Positions 29,761 to 42,660 are shown, counted from the first letter of the stretch. The stretch is 64,000 nt of DNA from Rhabdophis nuchalis (GCA_039707465.1 CM077643.1:45946605-46010604); one strand, 5' to 3'. The notes: a model not told the origin generated them from the letters alone. Made by a program: numbers and translations.

Positions 29761-30567
29761 GTGAGGGGAACTGTTTACCTTTATTAATTCTCTTAGTACA
29801 CTTTTGTATCAGTTTTTATTTTATCCCAAATCTGTTCTGCACTTAATTATAAGTATATAACTAAATCAAGCACCACTGCTTGGTACTGCTTTTCATATAA
29901 AGCAGATAATTAGCTGATGGCAGTACTGGGATCTATTGTTACTTCCATCTAAAGAGACAACTTATGCAGTGGGAGCCTCAGGAAAAATACCTGTAATACT
30001 GAGCCTAGGCATGTACTGTATTAACTCACAAAATAGGACACAGACAGCTATATAATGGGATTGCCCCTCATTTCATTGACAAAATGCTGGCCTCTTTAAA
30101 ACACCTTATGGCTTGATTCATGCAATGTGCTAATACAGGTTAATAAAACCCCATTGCTGTGTCCTGACACATGAACCTTATTAAAAACAAGATTACTCAA
30201 CCCTATTTTAGCCTGGTCTAGCATGTTGTCTCAATTCTGTCACTGTGCCAGTTAAGCAGTTGTTTGCTGTGATTGAATTAACCATGTATTTAAAGGAAAG
30301 ACAAATCCAAAATTGCAATGGAGAAGTAGTGAGAAGGAAAGTACAATTTTCTCTCTATTTTAGCATTGTACATTCAGATAAGGCTATTTCTTCCATAAGA
30401 GTCAAACTGCTTTTACGAGTATGTGAAGTATTATAAGGCTGTAAGACTCGAGATGCTGCTGACAATTTTTCCACTGAATAGCCTATTAGCAGTTTCCCAT
30501 CTCTCTTCTAACCACGTTGAACAACACTGTATGACAGTGGATCTCGCTCCCCCCGCCCACCTCTAAT
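29761..30567. other. No recognisable feature
   Basis: No supported gene or repeat. Confidence 0.45.
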
Positions 30568-30714
30568 CAGAGGTGGGTTCCAGTGGTGGGTTTCTGCAGG
30601 TTCGCACCTACTCGCAAGAGCCGGATGGTGAAATGTAGAGAGCCGGTGAGAGGAGGTTCCACCAGAGGAATCGGAAGTAAGTCTGCCCCACCGCTGCCGG
30701 TGACCCAACAAGAG

Positions 30715-30774
30715 GGAAAGGAAAGGAAAGGAAAGGAAGGAAGGAAAGAAGGAAGGAAGGAAGGAAGGAAGGGA

Positions 30775-30842
<68 letters not shown>

Positions 30843-30845
30843 AAA
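30715..30845. repeat. (GGAAA)n-(GAAG)n-(GAAA)n microsatellite
   Basis: Purine-only run of about 130 bp, directly before the L2 3' end. The Lys/Glu/Arg frame across it is an artefact. Confidence 0.95.
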
Positions 30846-31629
30846 TTTATTATAATAATAATATTAATAATAAATAATATTTAATATTTATAAAACCGCA
30901 CCCTCTCCCCGCGGGGACTCGGGGCGGTGCACAGGTGGAATAAAAACAATAAATACATACAGACAATTCTAAAAGCAAATTAAACATAACCTGCGCTAAA
31001 ATTTCCCCATTAAAACTAAGCAATACTAATTCCCAATAAAAACCCCAAAGACAGAGACACTTATCCTAGGCCGGCCAGACAGAAAAAGTGAGTTTTTAAT
31101 TTAAGACGGAAGGAGCGGAGGTCCGTGGTCGTCCTGATATCAGGGGGAAGGTCGTTCCAGAGGGCTGGGCCCGCCACAGAGATAGCCCTTCCCCTGGGTG
31201 TCGCCCGCTGACAATGTCTAGTGGACGGCACCCGGAGAAGTCCCTCTCTATGGGAGCGAATCGGCCGTGAGGATGTATGAGGCAGGATCCGATCCCGCAG
31301 ATAGCTAGGTCCCGAGCCATGGAGCGCTTTAAAGATGATAATTAACACCTTGAAGCGCACCCGGAAGACGACAGGTAGCCAGTGCAGCTCGCGCAAGAGC
31401 GGTGTTACATGGGTAAACCTAGCGGTTCCCATAATTGCTCGCGCGGCTGCGTTCTGGACTAGCTGAAGTCTCCGGGTGCACCTCAAGGGGAGCCCCATGT
31501 AGAGAGAGTTACAATAGTCCAGTCGGGATGTCACGAGCGCATGAGTGACTGCGCGCAGGGCGTCCCGATCCAATAGGGGGCGCAATTGGCGAACCAGGCG
31601 AACCTGGTAAAACGCCCTCCTGGCCACGG
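30846..31629 (-). mobile_element. L2 LINE (STRxCQRATPRG subfamily)
   Basis: Minus-strand 3' UTR beginning at a TAATAATAATATTAATAA-type tail (CTCTCCCCGCGGGGACTCGG), then the ORF end, truncated at about 31629. Confidence 0.88.
31061..31627 (-). pseudogene. L2 ORF C-terminal remnant
   Basis: 188 open residues from RRAFYQVRLVRQLRPLLDRD to LKTHFFCLAGLG. They include SRLDYCNSLYMGLPLRCTRR, ATPRGRAISVAGPALWNDLP and PDIRTTTDLRSFR. It lacks the RT catalytic box. Nearly identical in plan to 52708-53496. Confidence 0.87.
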
Positions 31630-32095
31630 CTTATTATCACAATTGAGTCCAAAATTTTGGTTGCTAAGCAAGAGCATTGTTAAATGAGTTCCACCACATT
31701 TTACAAGTTGGCCACTCCCACCCAGTCACATGACTGCCAAGGCATGGCCACAAAATAGGCCACACCTACAGAGTAGGTTCTAAAAAATTTGGAAACCCAC
31801 CACTGGTGGGTTCCTACTGGAATGGTATGGTTTGGCTGAATAGGTAGCAACCTGGCCGGTCATGTGATCATACCGGTCCTATCCTGGGCGCAACCATCTT
31901 TATTTTCTGTTCTGCACATGCACAGAACAATCTTCATTGAAAAAATGTAATCCCCCCCCCTTTTCAAAGGTGTGCGCATGTGCAGACCTTTTTAAATGCC
32001 AATGCGCTTGCATGCTTTGTTCACATGCATGCGCAAAAATTTTCAGGCACTGAACCAGTAGTAATGCCGGCAGGAACCCACCCCTATCTCTAATG

Positions 32096-32486
32096 TAGAT
32101 ATTCTGAGTAGAGATAATAGTTGAGCCCAAAATTTCCATTGCTAAGCAAGACTGAGTTAACTGAGTTTTGCCTTACTTTGCAAGCTTTCTTGCCATAGTT
32201 GTTAAGGGAATCCCTGCAATTGTTAAGTAAACCATTTAATCATTAAGCAAATGTGACATCTCCCATTGGCTGGGAAGGTTACAAATGGAGATCACTTGCC
32301 CCTGGACAGTGCAACTGTCATAAATACATGCCAGTTGTCAAGCATCTGAATTTCGATCATGCAACCATGGGGATGCTACAATGGTTGTAAGTATGAAAAT
32401 AGGTCATAAGTCACTTTTTTCAGTGCCATTGTAACTTTGAACGGTCATTAAACAAATGGTGGTAAATTGAGAACTACTTGTATAGA
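32096..32486 (+). mobile_element. Tigger-like non-autonomous element
   Basis: TTGAGCCCAAAATTTCCATT near the start, CCATAGTTGTTAAGGGAATC, CAACCATGGGGATGCTACAA and the terminus GAGAACTACTTGTA followed by TA. The most complete right end of this family here; the left terminal repeat is eroded. Confidence 0.78.
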
Positions 32487-35400
32487 ATTTGGGACTACCT
32501 GCAACAAATATTCTGAATTATTTTCTTGCCTTCGAATAGCATATTATCTTCTAATACTGTAAGTAATTCTCCCATGATCATCACTGAATCAGAATAGGGT
32601 CCATCTCACAACTGAGCATTCTTCACCATCCTGCTGACATGTTTAGTGTTAATCTGATAAAAGTATCAGAGAGGACTAGAGGTCCAGTACATTAGCTATG
32701 CAAACTCACTGGGTGACTTTGGGTTGTTCGTTTTCTTTGGACCAAATCTACCCTGTTTGATTTTTGGTGAGGAACTGAAATGCAGGAGGGAGCAATATGT
32801 AAATGATTCTAAACAGATGGAAGAAAGGCAAGGAATGAAATTAGCTAAACCTATAAGTAAACAGAGAAAAAAGAGAGAGACAATTTGACATAATTAGCTA
32901 TTCTGTCACAAAATAAAATGTCTTTTAACTCCTAAAGGCCTGCAACTTTTGCACCCAACTGATAATTCAGTTCTGAAGACACAGGAAAGGGACTTTCCTT
33001 ATGGATTTAAGATACGAATAGGCACAAGTACATGTTAGTCTATCAATATAACCCACCCACCCCCCAAGCAGTAAAAAGAAGAAGCTGTGGTTGAACCACT
33101 CTTTCCTCTGGCTTTCATTTAATATTAAAATGGTTGGCTTTTGTTTGAAAATTCAAGTTTTAAATATCATTGATATCATAATCAATTGTCCACTCTCAGC
33201 TCTTGCATAGTAAGACAACTGGAATATTCATATGTTTGTATTTGCCACACAATGCAAATATATCTGAGATCACCCAGAAATGCAAATTTGACATCCTGCA
33301 ATACTGCTGTATGACACTGACTTTGAAATGCTTCTCAAGGCCTTTGAAATCCAGGTTTACTGAGTACAGTACACTTTTTAAGAAGTTGCAACTGCTACCT
33401 TTTTGAAAAAGTGTTATTCTTTATATTACAGGATTAAATGATGCTCTTATACCACTCTCTCCCAGGTGTTGGGAATGGAGTGCATTATAACCTGCATTAA
33501 AAAGGCATAGAGAGGCCTTTAAGCCACATCTTCATGGCCATTTTACACTCTATAATAAACTGAAAAAATGAGTGCCATTGAGGAAACAATATCTTATTTT
33601 GCATTTTCCAGGACAAAACATTTCAAGCAATTCAAATATTATTACTTTGGTTTTTAAGCTTTTATTGAAGATGGTGCTACTGCTGGTGATGGGGACTGAA
33701 CTTCACTGCTTATAATATTATGCAATAACTGTGAGAGATTCATTTTGTATAGGTTTAAGTCTAGCAAGAGGTTTCCTAATCTATCTTTCTGATGAAAGTC
33801 TATAAGCTAAGAGTCAATAATGTGAGGGCTAAATTAGAATATTTTAACAAGGCCCTCTCAGCCTATAGTTGTCAAGGGGCAAAAAGAGAGTTGGGATAAC
33901 AAAGCTTGAGCAAAATGGATTTAGGGAGAGAAGAGCAAGCATAATTATGCTCCTAAAATTCTCTTCTTGCAATAGACATCTAATGAAAATAATGGTGTCT
34001 AACCAGCATTCTAACTGACAAGTGGAGACATTAGTGTCTTTCCAAATCACAGTTTTTTTCTAATCTACACCATCAAAACCTATTAATAAAGAAGGCGGAA
34101 TTGGATTTGTTTTGCTACTTAAAATGTTAAAAGTCTATTTTCATGTGTTGTGGATGTATGTGTCATGCTTCTAGGTAGACATGTGTCATTGATTTCCTAA
34201 ATTTGTTGATTAACTGTATCAGTTCAGCTTAAACCCATAGAACTATAATTGGAAGCAGCGGGTGAGTTGTAGCCACTGCTCAGTAGAAAAATCCGAATTA
34301 AAGCATCCCTGGCACATCTATTGAGTCCCTGTTTAATCTTATCCAATGAAGGCGAACGTTTCCCCCTTTTTTTTTTTAGGTAATTGCTGCCACTCTTAGA
34401 CTGCTTTTAATGTTAGGAGGCTTTATCTAACATTTGTTTAGAATGTTCCTTCCTTACAGCTTCAAATTATTTCCTATGCTGGACACTTGAACAATAGAGA
34501 ACAGGTTACAACTGTCATCCTTTAAAGCAATGGAAGATATTGAGTCTTTTCATCTCAAGGTGAAATAGGTTTAATGCCTTCAATAAGATTTACTTTCTAG
34601 TTCACTTATCCTCTTGCGGTTTTATGAACTTTTTTCTCTAAATCCTTTTAAAATTTGATAACCAGAACTGAATAGAAAACTCAAAAGAGCAGAATAAAGA
34701 ACAATCACTTGCTCTGGCTATGACTATCCACCCAGGATATTTCTGAACTCTTATCCCTAACTGTTGGGCACATTGGCAAGGGCGATACAATGTGGAGTTC
34801 AACAATACCAGGAGGACAGCAGGTTTCTCAGTCTTGAACTAAAGCTTTTATTCCGGGTTTTCCTAGGAAAACTAAAGTATCTGCAAGCAATATTCTAACG
34901 GAGGCACATTCATGGAGAATTGCTAACCTTTCCATCTCTTGTTTCTTGGAGAGCCACTTCAGTGATTCAAAAGCTAGAATAGAAAAGTCTGGAGCCATAA
35001 AACATTTTGATAATTGGGTTTTATTTTGAAGGCATCGTGATTCCTAGCCAAAGGTTCAGTGCTTTCCACCTCCTAGATTTGCTGTTTGAATTTTTAAATA
35101 GTAACACTTGAGTTGGATCATCACAGGTTATATGTCTGGTTTGTAAATGAAGTAATAAAGCAGTCCAGATTTTACATTGAAAAAAAACAATTCCTTGTGG
35201 CGCTTTCTGAAGTGTTTTTATGTTGCAAGCTCTGCTTTTGAGATGAAAAAGTCAGCACCCACAATGCAAATCTCTTTCTCTTTTCCCAAGAAAATTACAA
35301 TTGCTTGCGTCTTCCTCTGTTTTCTAAGCTTTTGAGAGAATGCTTAATCTTCTGGGTGAGTTTGAAAGAAACAGAAACAACACTTTGAACCTGGCTTTCC

Positions 35401-36090
35401 CCAACTTTGCATTCCCCCCATCTTATTGTAGAGATGAGGAAGATTCCCTTGGCAGAGATTTGTTGCCTAGGAAAAAGGGGCTGGAGCAATTTTTAAAATC
35501 AAGAAAGTCCAGATAACATTTGGCTCAGGCAGCTGCCTGATTCATTGAACTATAAGGAGTAGAGATGCAGAATAATCAGACTGCAAGATTATGTTATTCT
35601 AGCCAATCTCAATGAAAGGCATTTTAGCCTTTCTGTGGATTTCCTGGTCTAATCTATGCCACACATGTTAGGAGTTTAGCTCCTAGAATTTTGCCTAGAA
35701 ATTTGGGGAGGTCCAATCCAAACATTTCTAGAGTTTACAGGTGGAGAAAGCCTATTTCAACAGTATTCCCAAATCAAAGAAAAATGTACCTCACACTTCT
35801 AGGAATTGGAAAAAAAATTTTTTTTAATGGCAAAGAAGTAAAGATGACTATGGACAGATGTCTTCATTTTGACTCAATATATTGAGAAGAAAGGTTTTAA
35901 AAGCTCAATCTTTTTAGCAAAAAAAAAAAGGCATGAGTTCAGGGGTTAAACCATGGTTTCTTATCCTCCCAAAGCCAACATTCTTATGAAAGTGGAGGAT
36001 TCAGCTTCTTACAGGATTCACATGTGATCTTAAACTAGGCTTGATCTCCATACTCAGCAGACTATTTGAATTGACTGCTATTTCAGGTTG
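32487..36090. other. Long stretch without recognised feature
   Basis: 3.6 kb of A/T-rich DNA with no recognised repeats, no convincing exons and only short open frames. It is one of the two least repeat-rich parts of the window and the best place to look for conserved non-coding sequence. Confidence 0.5.
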
Positions 36091-36096
36091 CACATA

Positions 36097-36152
36097 ATCA
36101 ATACAATACAATACAATACAATACAATACAATACAATACAATACAATACAAT
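36097..36152. repeat. (AATAC)n microsatellite at CR1 tail
   Basis: About 11 pentamers directly joined to the CR1 3' end. In CR1 sense it reads GTATT/ATTGT, an extension of the terminal CR1 repeat. Confidence 0.95.
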
Positions 36153-36212
36153 AACAGAGTTGGAAGGGACCTTGTAGGTCTTCTAGTCCAACCCCCTGCG
36201 TGGGCAGGAACC

Positions 36213-36606
36213 TTATACCATTTCAGACAAATGGCTATCCAACATCTTCTTGAAGACTTCCAGTGTTGGGGCATTCACAACTTCTGGAGGCAAGCTGTTC
36301 CAGAGGTTAATTGTTCTAACTGTCAGGAAATTTCTCCTTAGTTCTAAGTTGCTTCTCTCCTTGATTAGTTTCCACCCATTGCTTCTTGTCCTGCCCCCAG
36401 GTGCCTTGGAGAATAGTTTGACTCCCTCTTCTTTGTGGCACCCTTTGAGATATTGGAACACTGCTATCATGTCTCCCCTGGTCCTTCTCTTCATCAAACT
36501 AGACATACCCAGCTCCTGCAACTGTTCTTCATATGTTTTAGTCTCCAGTCCCCTAATCATCTTGGTTGCTCTTCTCTGCACTCTTTCCAGAGTCTCCACG
36601 TCTTTG
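36213..36606 (-). pseudogene. CR1 ORF2 C-terminal remnant
   Basis: Encodes [57 protein letters not shown] and [13 protein letters not shown]. The residues upstream of DVETLERV come from flanking DNA. Confidence 0.82.
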
Positions 36607-37357
36607 TTTTTGATGTTTGTTGTGCTCCTGAACAATCTCAGAGGAAGGAAAGCAACCAGGACAAGAAGCTTTGTAATGTTTTTGTTTCTTTATTTTGAGG
36701 GGAATTTTGCCACATTCTGCAACCTGAAATAGTAGAATAGATTTTACCATTTTATTCTTCTGCATGTCTAAACCACATTTCAGTCCATTCCCAATGTATT
36801 GATCAGAGCAGGCACAAAAACCATGTGTACTACTGTTGCATGAAAGTTTCTTTTTGAGGGTCTAATTGGGTCTGCTTTGTTTCCTCATATATCTAGTAAA
36901 AAGATTTTGGATATTCCAGGACTATACATTGGAGAAAGATTGCTCTTCACAGTGGATACTTGTAGATTTTTTAAATAAAGCATTCTCAGTTGTTTTAATG
37001 ACAGCTGTTTATTTGTAACAGAATGGGGGCCTCTGGTCTCCAGATGCTTTTTTCCCCCATTTTATTTATTATTTCAGTTTTAAGGCTGCTTGATTCCACA
37101 GTGACTCTGGCTAGTTAATAATTTTAAAATATAAAAGAGAGCCACGTATATCAATGAAGAATACAGCTGAGTGGAAGACAGAACACAAAACCACAGGAGC
37201 TCACCACTTCTAACTCAACGCCTGAGAGAACACCAGGTCTTTTAACAATTTGTTAAAAGGTAGGTGATACCCAGAAACCAACTGGCAGCTAGTGCAACAT
37301 GTAAAACAACAGGGGTTAATGTGTGTCCTGTGACATACCTATTTGAACCAACTATAC
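36607..37357. other. No recognisable feature
   Basis: No supported gene or repeat. Confidence 0.45.
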
Positions 37358-37709
37358 CAGGGGTGTCAAACTCAACGCCTGGAGGCCCACAGGATCTGGC
37401 CCACAGGGTTCTTAGATGTGGTCCACGAGGCCACCCTGGAAACAGCAAAGGACCAACCCATGGTGCCTCTGCCAGTGAAAACGGAGCTTGTGGGGGCTTT
37501 CACTGGCAGAGGGTTGCAGGAGGCTGTCACAGCCAAAAACGGAACTTGGGAGCCCGTTTTCACTGGCAGAGTGTTCAGGACACCACAGGTGCTCCCGACA
37601 CAAGTGATGTTAAGCTGGCCATGCCCACATTGGCCTTGCCCATCCTGGCTTCTCGAGATCAAACACACCCTTGATGCGACCCTCAATGAAATTGAGTTTG
37701 ACACCCCTA
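37358..37709. mobile_element. hAT non-autonomous element, perfect TSD
   Basis: 352 bp, CAGGGGTGTCAAACTCAACG to TTGAGTTTGACACCCCTA, with AACTATAC at 37350-37357 and 37710-37717. The fullest member of the 18926 family in the window. Confidence 0.94.
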
Positions 37710-37717
37710 AACTATAC

Positions 37718-38419
37718 TGTAGCTTCTGAGTAGTTTTCAAGGGCATCCCCGTGCAGAGCATATTATATGCTGCTGAGTTTAATTCTCAGATCCTTTAGTA
37801 CAGTATTAACTATGCTGGCTGGGACCATTAAGCATTGAAGTTTAGCAAAATTAATAGGACCACGGAATTCTCACTTTGGTATGTGCTGCATTTCACTACC
37901 TGTTAAACCCAGCCATGATCCCTATGAGGATCTGGGAGCAAGAGGGTGGAGCAGGTGACAGGATGAAAGCCAGAGGATGCATGGTGCTCAGCCAGTTTTG
38001 AATGTATTTACACGTGCATTACCTCCATGGATTCATAGTGCCTTGGGCCTGCCAAGATCCTTCATTAAGCTAAATTGTTAGTGAAATATTTATAGCTGCA
38101 TTATCTCAGTGTATTTCAGGATTCAGTCTGTATAAAACAACTAAACAAGAGCTTCTGCCATAGGAAATGCCCGAGGCTGTCTCTCGTTGAGGCTGCCTCT
38201 GGTTGCATTCTTCACCTATATAGTGTCATGTATAATTTTTGGATAGCTGCAATCCGAGACAATGCGATTTGTGTGATCATTATGGGAAGAGAGTGCTGGA
38301 TAAGACAACACTTCATTTGTGCTTCATATCAACATTCAAGTATGCAAACATACTTTTTCTGTTGGAAAGCATTACATCTAAAATGATACCGAGAGATGCT
38401 GATGATCTCTTTATTGTAC
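37718..38419. other. No recognisable feature
   Basis: No supported gene or repeat. Confidence 0.45.
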
Positions 38420-38537
38420 TAGGGGTCCCCAACCTTTGCAACTTTAAGTCTGAAGGACTTCAGCTCCCAGACTTCTCTGGGAGCTTATTATTATTATTAT
38501 TCAGCTCCCAGCTTTGCTGGCTGGAGAATTCTGGGAG

Positions 38538-38660
<123 letters not shown>

Positions 38661-39149
38661 TTTATTTATAGACCGCCTCCTCTCCCCAAAGGGACTCGGA
38701 GCGGTGCACAGGGAAGTTAAAAAGCAAATATAAAATACATAAATAGTTAAAATAAGAATTAAACAAATTATCCCTGCGCTAAAAACCACTATACTAAAAC
38801 TAAACTACAATCGCCTAAAAACCCAGTTAAAAACAGAAGACTAACCTAGGCCGGCCAAGCAGAAAAAGTGTGTTTTCAATTTTTGACGGAAGGAGCGGAG
38901 GTCCGTAGTTGTTCTAATTTCGGGGCCACAGAGAAGGCCCTTCCCCTGGGCATCGCCCGCTGGCATAGCCTAGTGCACGGCACCCAGAGAAGTCCCTCTC
39001 TGTGGGAGCGGATCGGCCGCAGGGATGTATGGGGCAGAATCCGATCCCGCAGATAGCTAGGTCCCGTGCCATGGGGCGCTTTAAAGATGATAACTAACAC
39101 CTTGAAGCGCACCCGAAAGACGACAGGCAGCCAATGCAGCTCGCGCAAG
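38661..39149 (-). mobile_element. L2 LINE fragment inserted in hairpin
   Basis: Minus-strand 3' UTR (CTCTCCCCAAAGGGACTCGG) and ORF end with TPRGRAFS and RPIRSHREGLLWVPC. An internal deletion removes part of the ALWNDLPP region. It ends at LRELHWLP codons near 39149. Confidence 0.87.
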
Positions 39150-39198
39150 AAGCCCTTCAGACTTAAAGTTGCAAAGATTGGGGACCCCTGGTTTATAC

Positions 39199-40971
39199 TA
39201 CAGGCATCTCTGACTGAACTACTATTACCCTTAGTAATGACTGCGCATACATGAGCCAGACAATAAACGCAAGGGGTTTTTCCCCCCCAAAAGGACATCG
39301 CGTAAACAATGTGATCACTGGTGTGCAGGGCCATCCTGAATTTATAAAAAAAATTAGTCTGTTCGGCAATAGTTAACTCATCTATTGTTTTCTACATTTC
39401 ACTTTCACCATTAAAGCACGCTTACTACTTAATGGAAAGTCACTTTGCTTGCCAAATTAAAACATTTGTTGTTGCTTCTGTTGCTTTTAGAGCTGAACGG
39501 TGGTCCCCAGGCCTGATAATACTACACAGCCACTGTACATAAAACAAAATGGAAACATTCACATTTTATGTTTCACATCCATATTTTCCAGGCCAGTCCA
39601 TTTCAGGCACAGGTTGTTAACCTCTGCAATATGTTAGTAATGAAAAGGGCCTTCTTTTCTACCCGCTATTGTTATCATTTTTATTTAGAAAGAAGTAAAC
39701 TACGTTTTGGTGAGGTGATTAAAATTGCAAAGAATTTATTTGAGGGAGAAGAAAAAAAAAGTTTATTTACCTCAGTAATATTATTGTCCCTTCCTTCTTC
39801 TATGTTGTGGAGACTAGCAGTCAAAACTATTAAAATGCTTAAAAAAAAAAAGAAATCAAATAATTTGGAGATTTTCAGTATCCCGATACTCAGGTGTGGC
39901 GCATTATTGGTACTTGAGACATAGGATGGTTGAAAATGTTTGGGGGGTTTTGGTAGTTGAGACTGCCAGAAAAGGCAATAACTATGATAGTGGGAATTCT
40001 TGAATGAGTTGTGAGAATGGCGTCGGTTTAGATGTCTCTGTTTTGGTTTCAGTCAAAGAGCACAAAATGGCAACATCTGCCCACAGAAATGATAAAAGGA
40101 AGGAAGTCCTTTTTCATCCCTTATTCTGTGGTTCCTTTGTGGCCTCTTTCCAAGAACGTTCATAGTTGTGTGTTCATTGAAGCTGGCTGTAGCAACGCAG
40201 TGTTCAAAAATAAAAAATGGAACAAGTTCCCTTGGATTTGCATGTGTTAGCAGGGAGCCGTGACAGCTATTTTACACTTGTCTCAGGTCATCTTCCTAGC
40301 TAATATTGCTGTGACAGTTATAGATGGGCCACAATTAAGGATGGCTTTTCGTGAAAGGCTTTCCTTCTTCAGCGAAGCCCCAATCACAAAAAGATTAAGT
40401 AAGAAAAGAAGCCGCTCTTGTGTTTATTTTATTAATTTATTCGTTTTGCAGTTTTTATAACTTATCCTAATCTGCAGACTGAGTGGCATACAGCTGACTG
40501 AAGAAATGAAGAAAAGCATTGTTTACAAAATAGACATACCCACCTGCCTCATGGCCTCTGTACATTTTTAGTTTTGATTAAGAGCATTGTGATTTAGCTT
40601 TGCAAAATGCCAGGAGGGAGGGGGCTGCTCTTTGTTGTATCTATGTACATAGGAAGCCCTCCGTTTATCCTTTCCCTTTTTCTCTTTCCCTCCCTCCCTT
40701 TTATAAATGCAATCATACTCTGCAAAACCCCTTCTTCTCCCTGCAAAATTAAAAACGAAAGAACAAAAAGATGGCACCAGGTGAGCTGGATAGACAACTA
40801 AGGGGTTAACAAACATGTGAAATGCCTAGAATAGGACTGTGTGCATCAAGAAATAAGTCTAGGAGATATTTGCAGAAACTAAATGTTTAATAGATTCTTG
40901 GAGAACTTTTGTTGTGAAAGGACATGACTTTGCCCATAGTGACAATTTTTTTCTTTATTTGGTTCATTAAA
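39199..40971. other. No recognisable feature
   Basis: Poly-A runs (39754, 39840) and short frames only. No gene or family recognised. Confidence 0.45.
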
Positions 40972-41115
40972 GATTTTTTTATCCCGCCTTTATTATTTTT
41001 ACAAATAACTCCAGGTGACAAACATATCCAATTGGCTCAAAGTCACCCAGTTGGCTTGCATGGCAAAGGCAGGATTAGAACTCCCAGTCTCCTGGTTTCT
41101 AGTTTGTGTGGAAAA
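40972..41115 (-). mobile_element. tRNA-derived SINE, partial
   Basis: TTTATCCCGCCTTTATTATT, TACAAATAACTCCAGGTGAC, GCAGGATTAGAACTCCCAGT and CTCCTGGTTTCTAG are the reverse of the SINE at 20487-20725. The tRNA-like head is cut off near 41115; CTTTGCACTAACCAAGCTAC at 41230 may be its displaced end. Confidence 0.7.
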
Positions 41116-41479
41116 AATGGTTAACCCAAAAGAATCCCAACAACCAACCCCCAAAAGCAATGGATTAAATTATGGAAATTAACTATTAACACGAAATGGA
41201 TTTTATCTTTCAGATGTAAGGGCCTTTCGCCTTTGCACTAACCAAGCTACAAACATCCCCTGGCAACATTTTTTTCCCCTGTTGTGTCTCCATGACTGTG
41301 AGACTGAGTTAACACAGCCGTAGCTGCATAGTACTGATGTTAGAATGGTGTTTTCCTCCTAAAGTCAACAGGGTTTAGTGGCAAGCACAAGGTATGTGGA
41401 ATCAATGATATTTCACAGCTGTTACTCTGGACAACAAATCAGATACCAGTAGCATCTGGGATCCTGGGACCTATTGGCC
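41116..41479. other. No recognisable feature
   Basis: Spacer before CR1. Confidence 0.4.
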
Positions 41480-42231
41480 ATTTCAGGCCGATGTGGCATG
41501 ATTTCCAAATGCACAAGTACAGTATAGGTGGTACCTTGCTCAATAGTAGCAACTGTGAGAGGGATCTTGGAATCCTAGTGGACAACCATTTAAATATGAG
41601 CCAGCAGTGTGCAGCAGCTGCCAAAAAAGCCAACACAGTTCTAGGCTGCATAAACAGAGGGATAGAATCTAGATCACGTGAAGTGTTAATGCCACTGTAT
41701 AGTGCCTTGGTAAGGCCACACTTGGAATACTGCATACAGTTTTGGTCACCACGATGTAGAAAAGACGTGGAGACTCTGGAAAGAGTGCAGAGAAGGGCAA
41801 CCAAGATGATTAGGGGACTGGAGACTAAGACATATGAAGAACGGCTGCAGGAGCTGGGTATGTCTAGTTTGATGAAGAGAAGGACCAGGCGAGACATGAT
41901 AGCAGTGTTCCGATATCTCAGAGGGTGCCACAAAGAAGAGGGAGTCAAACTATTCTCCAAGGCACCTGGGGGCAGGACAAGAAGCAACGGGTGGAAACTA
42001 ATCAAGGAGGGAAGCAACTTAGAACTAAGGAGAAATTTCCTGACAGTTAGAACAATTAACCTCTGGAACAGCTTGCCTCCAGAAGTTGTGAATGCCCCAA
42101 CCCTGGAAGTCTTTAAAAAGATGTTAGATAGCCATTTGTCTGAAATGGAATAAGGTTCCTGCCCACGCAGGGGGTTGGACTAGAAGACCTACAAGGTCCC
42201 TTCCAACTCTGCTATTGTATTGTATTGTATT
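41480..42231 (+). mobile_element. CR1 LINE, longest copy in window
   Basis: It runs from the thumb/post-RT part of ORF2 to the conserved end (GGGGGTTGGACTAGAAGACC, CTTCCAACTCTGCTATTGTA and a TTGTATTGTATT tail). 5'-truncated downstream of the RT catalytic box. Confidence 0.92.
41491..42153 (+). pseudogene. CR1 ORF2 C-terminal part, open
   Basis: 220 residues without a stop: [115 protein letters not shown] and [13 protein letters not shown]. This is the region after the RT palm in CR1 ORF2. Being open end to end it makes a good reference for the other copies, but it cannot act without RT and endonuclease. Confidence 0.88.
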
Positions 42232-42327
42232 TCCATCCTCCCCATCTCTGTTCAGGCTTACCTGCTGTCACAGGTCATCCTGACCTTTCAACCACATGGG
42301 GACCAGAAACTTCATTGTTAAGCATTG

Positions 42328-42660
42328 TGTCAGGGTTCCAAATAACATCCCAATTTAAATCAGAGTCCAAGGCAAAGTATTGCTCGAAGTTCCAATTTAT
42401 TAAGAGAGTCATGTTGGCACATCTGGGAGAACCCGAATCTGAAAGCTTCCTGGTTTTCCCCACCCAGTTGAAAGTTCAAGATCTTGCCCCCACACCCACA
42501 AGTCCATCACATGGCCCAATCTCCCACTGCCATGCTGGCAGTTCCACCCATCCAGTTCTGGTCAGGTGCAGAGGTGTAGAGACAAAGGATGACCTTGGAT
42601 TCTAGAAAGGAATTTTATTTTGACATCATCACATTCTACTCCTTACTATTCCCCCTCCCA
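42328..42660 (+). repeat. Unclassified dispersed repeat (TGTCAGGGTTCCA family), copy 2
   Basis: TGTCAGGGTTCCAAATAACA, TTCCAATTTATTAAGAGAG, CATGTTGGCACATCTGG and TCACATGGCCCAATC, collinear with 6366-6620. Possibly an LTR or the end of another retroelement; no partner copy or TSD seen. Confidence 0.45.

Larger units (their letters stand above)
30581..31805. mobile_element. hAT element (inner), perfect TSD
   Basis: CAGTGGTGGGTTTC to GGAAACCCACCACTG with GTGGGTTC at 30573-30580 and 31806-31813. Its right part (31630-31805) is the 23544 family read in reverse. A purine microsatellite and an L2 copy sit inside it. Confidence 0.92.
30568..32086. mobile_element. hAT element (outermost of a four-layer nest)
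   Basis: CAGAGGTGGGTTC on the left; the right end is AACCCACCCCTA. Flanks CCTCTAAT and TCTCTAAT agree at 7 of 8. All but the first 13 bp of its own sequence lies after the inner element (31806-32086, GGTTCCTACTGG to GGCAGGAACCCACCC). Confidence 0.82.
36095..36606 (-). mobile_element. CR1 LINE, 5'-truncated
   Basis: An (AATAC)n tail (36097-36150), then AACAGAGTTGGAAGGGACCT and the reversed ORF2 end. The 5' break is near 36606. Confidence 0.9.

Noticed and set aside
30583..30855. Lys/Glu/Arg-repeat protein
   Set aside because: Translation of the purine microsatellite.
42328..42660. Endogenous retrovirus LTR
   Set aside because: A TG start alone is not enough; no CA end, primer-binding site, internal genes or duplication were found.
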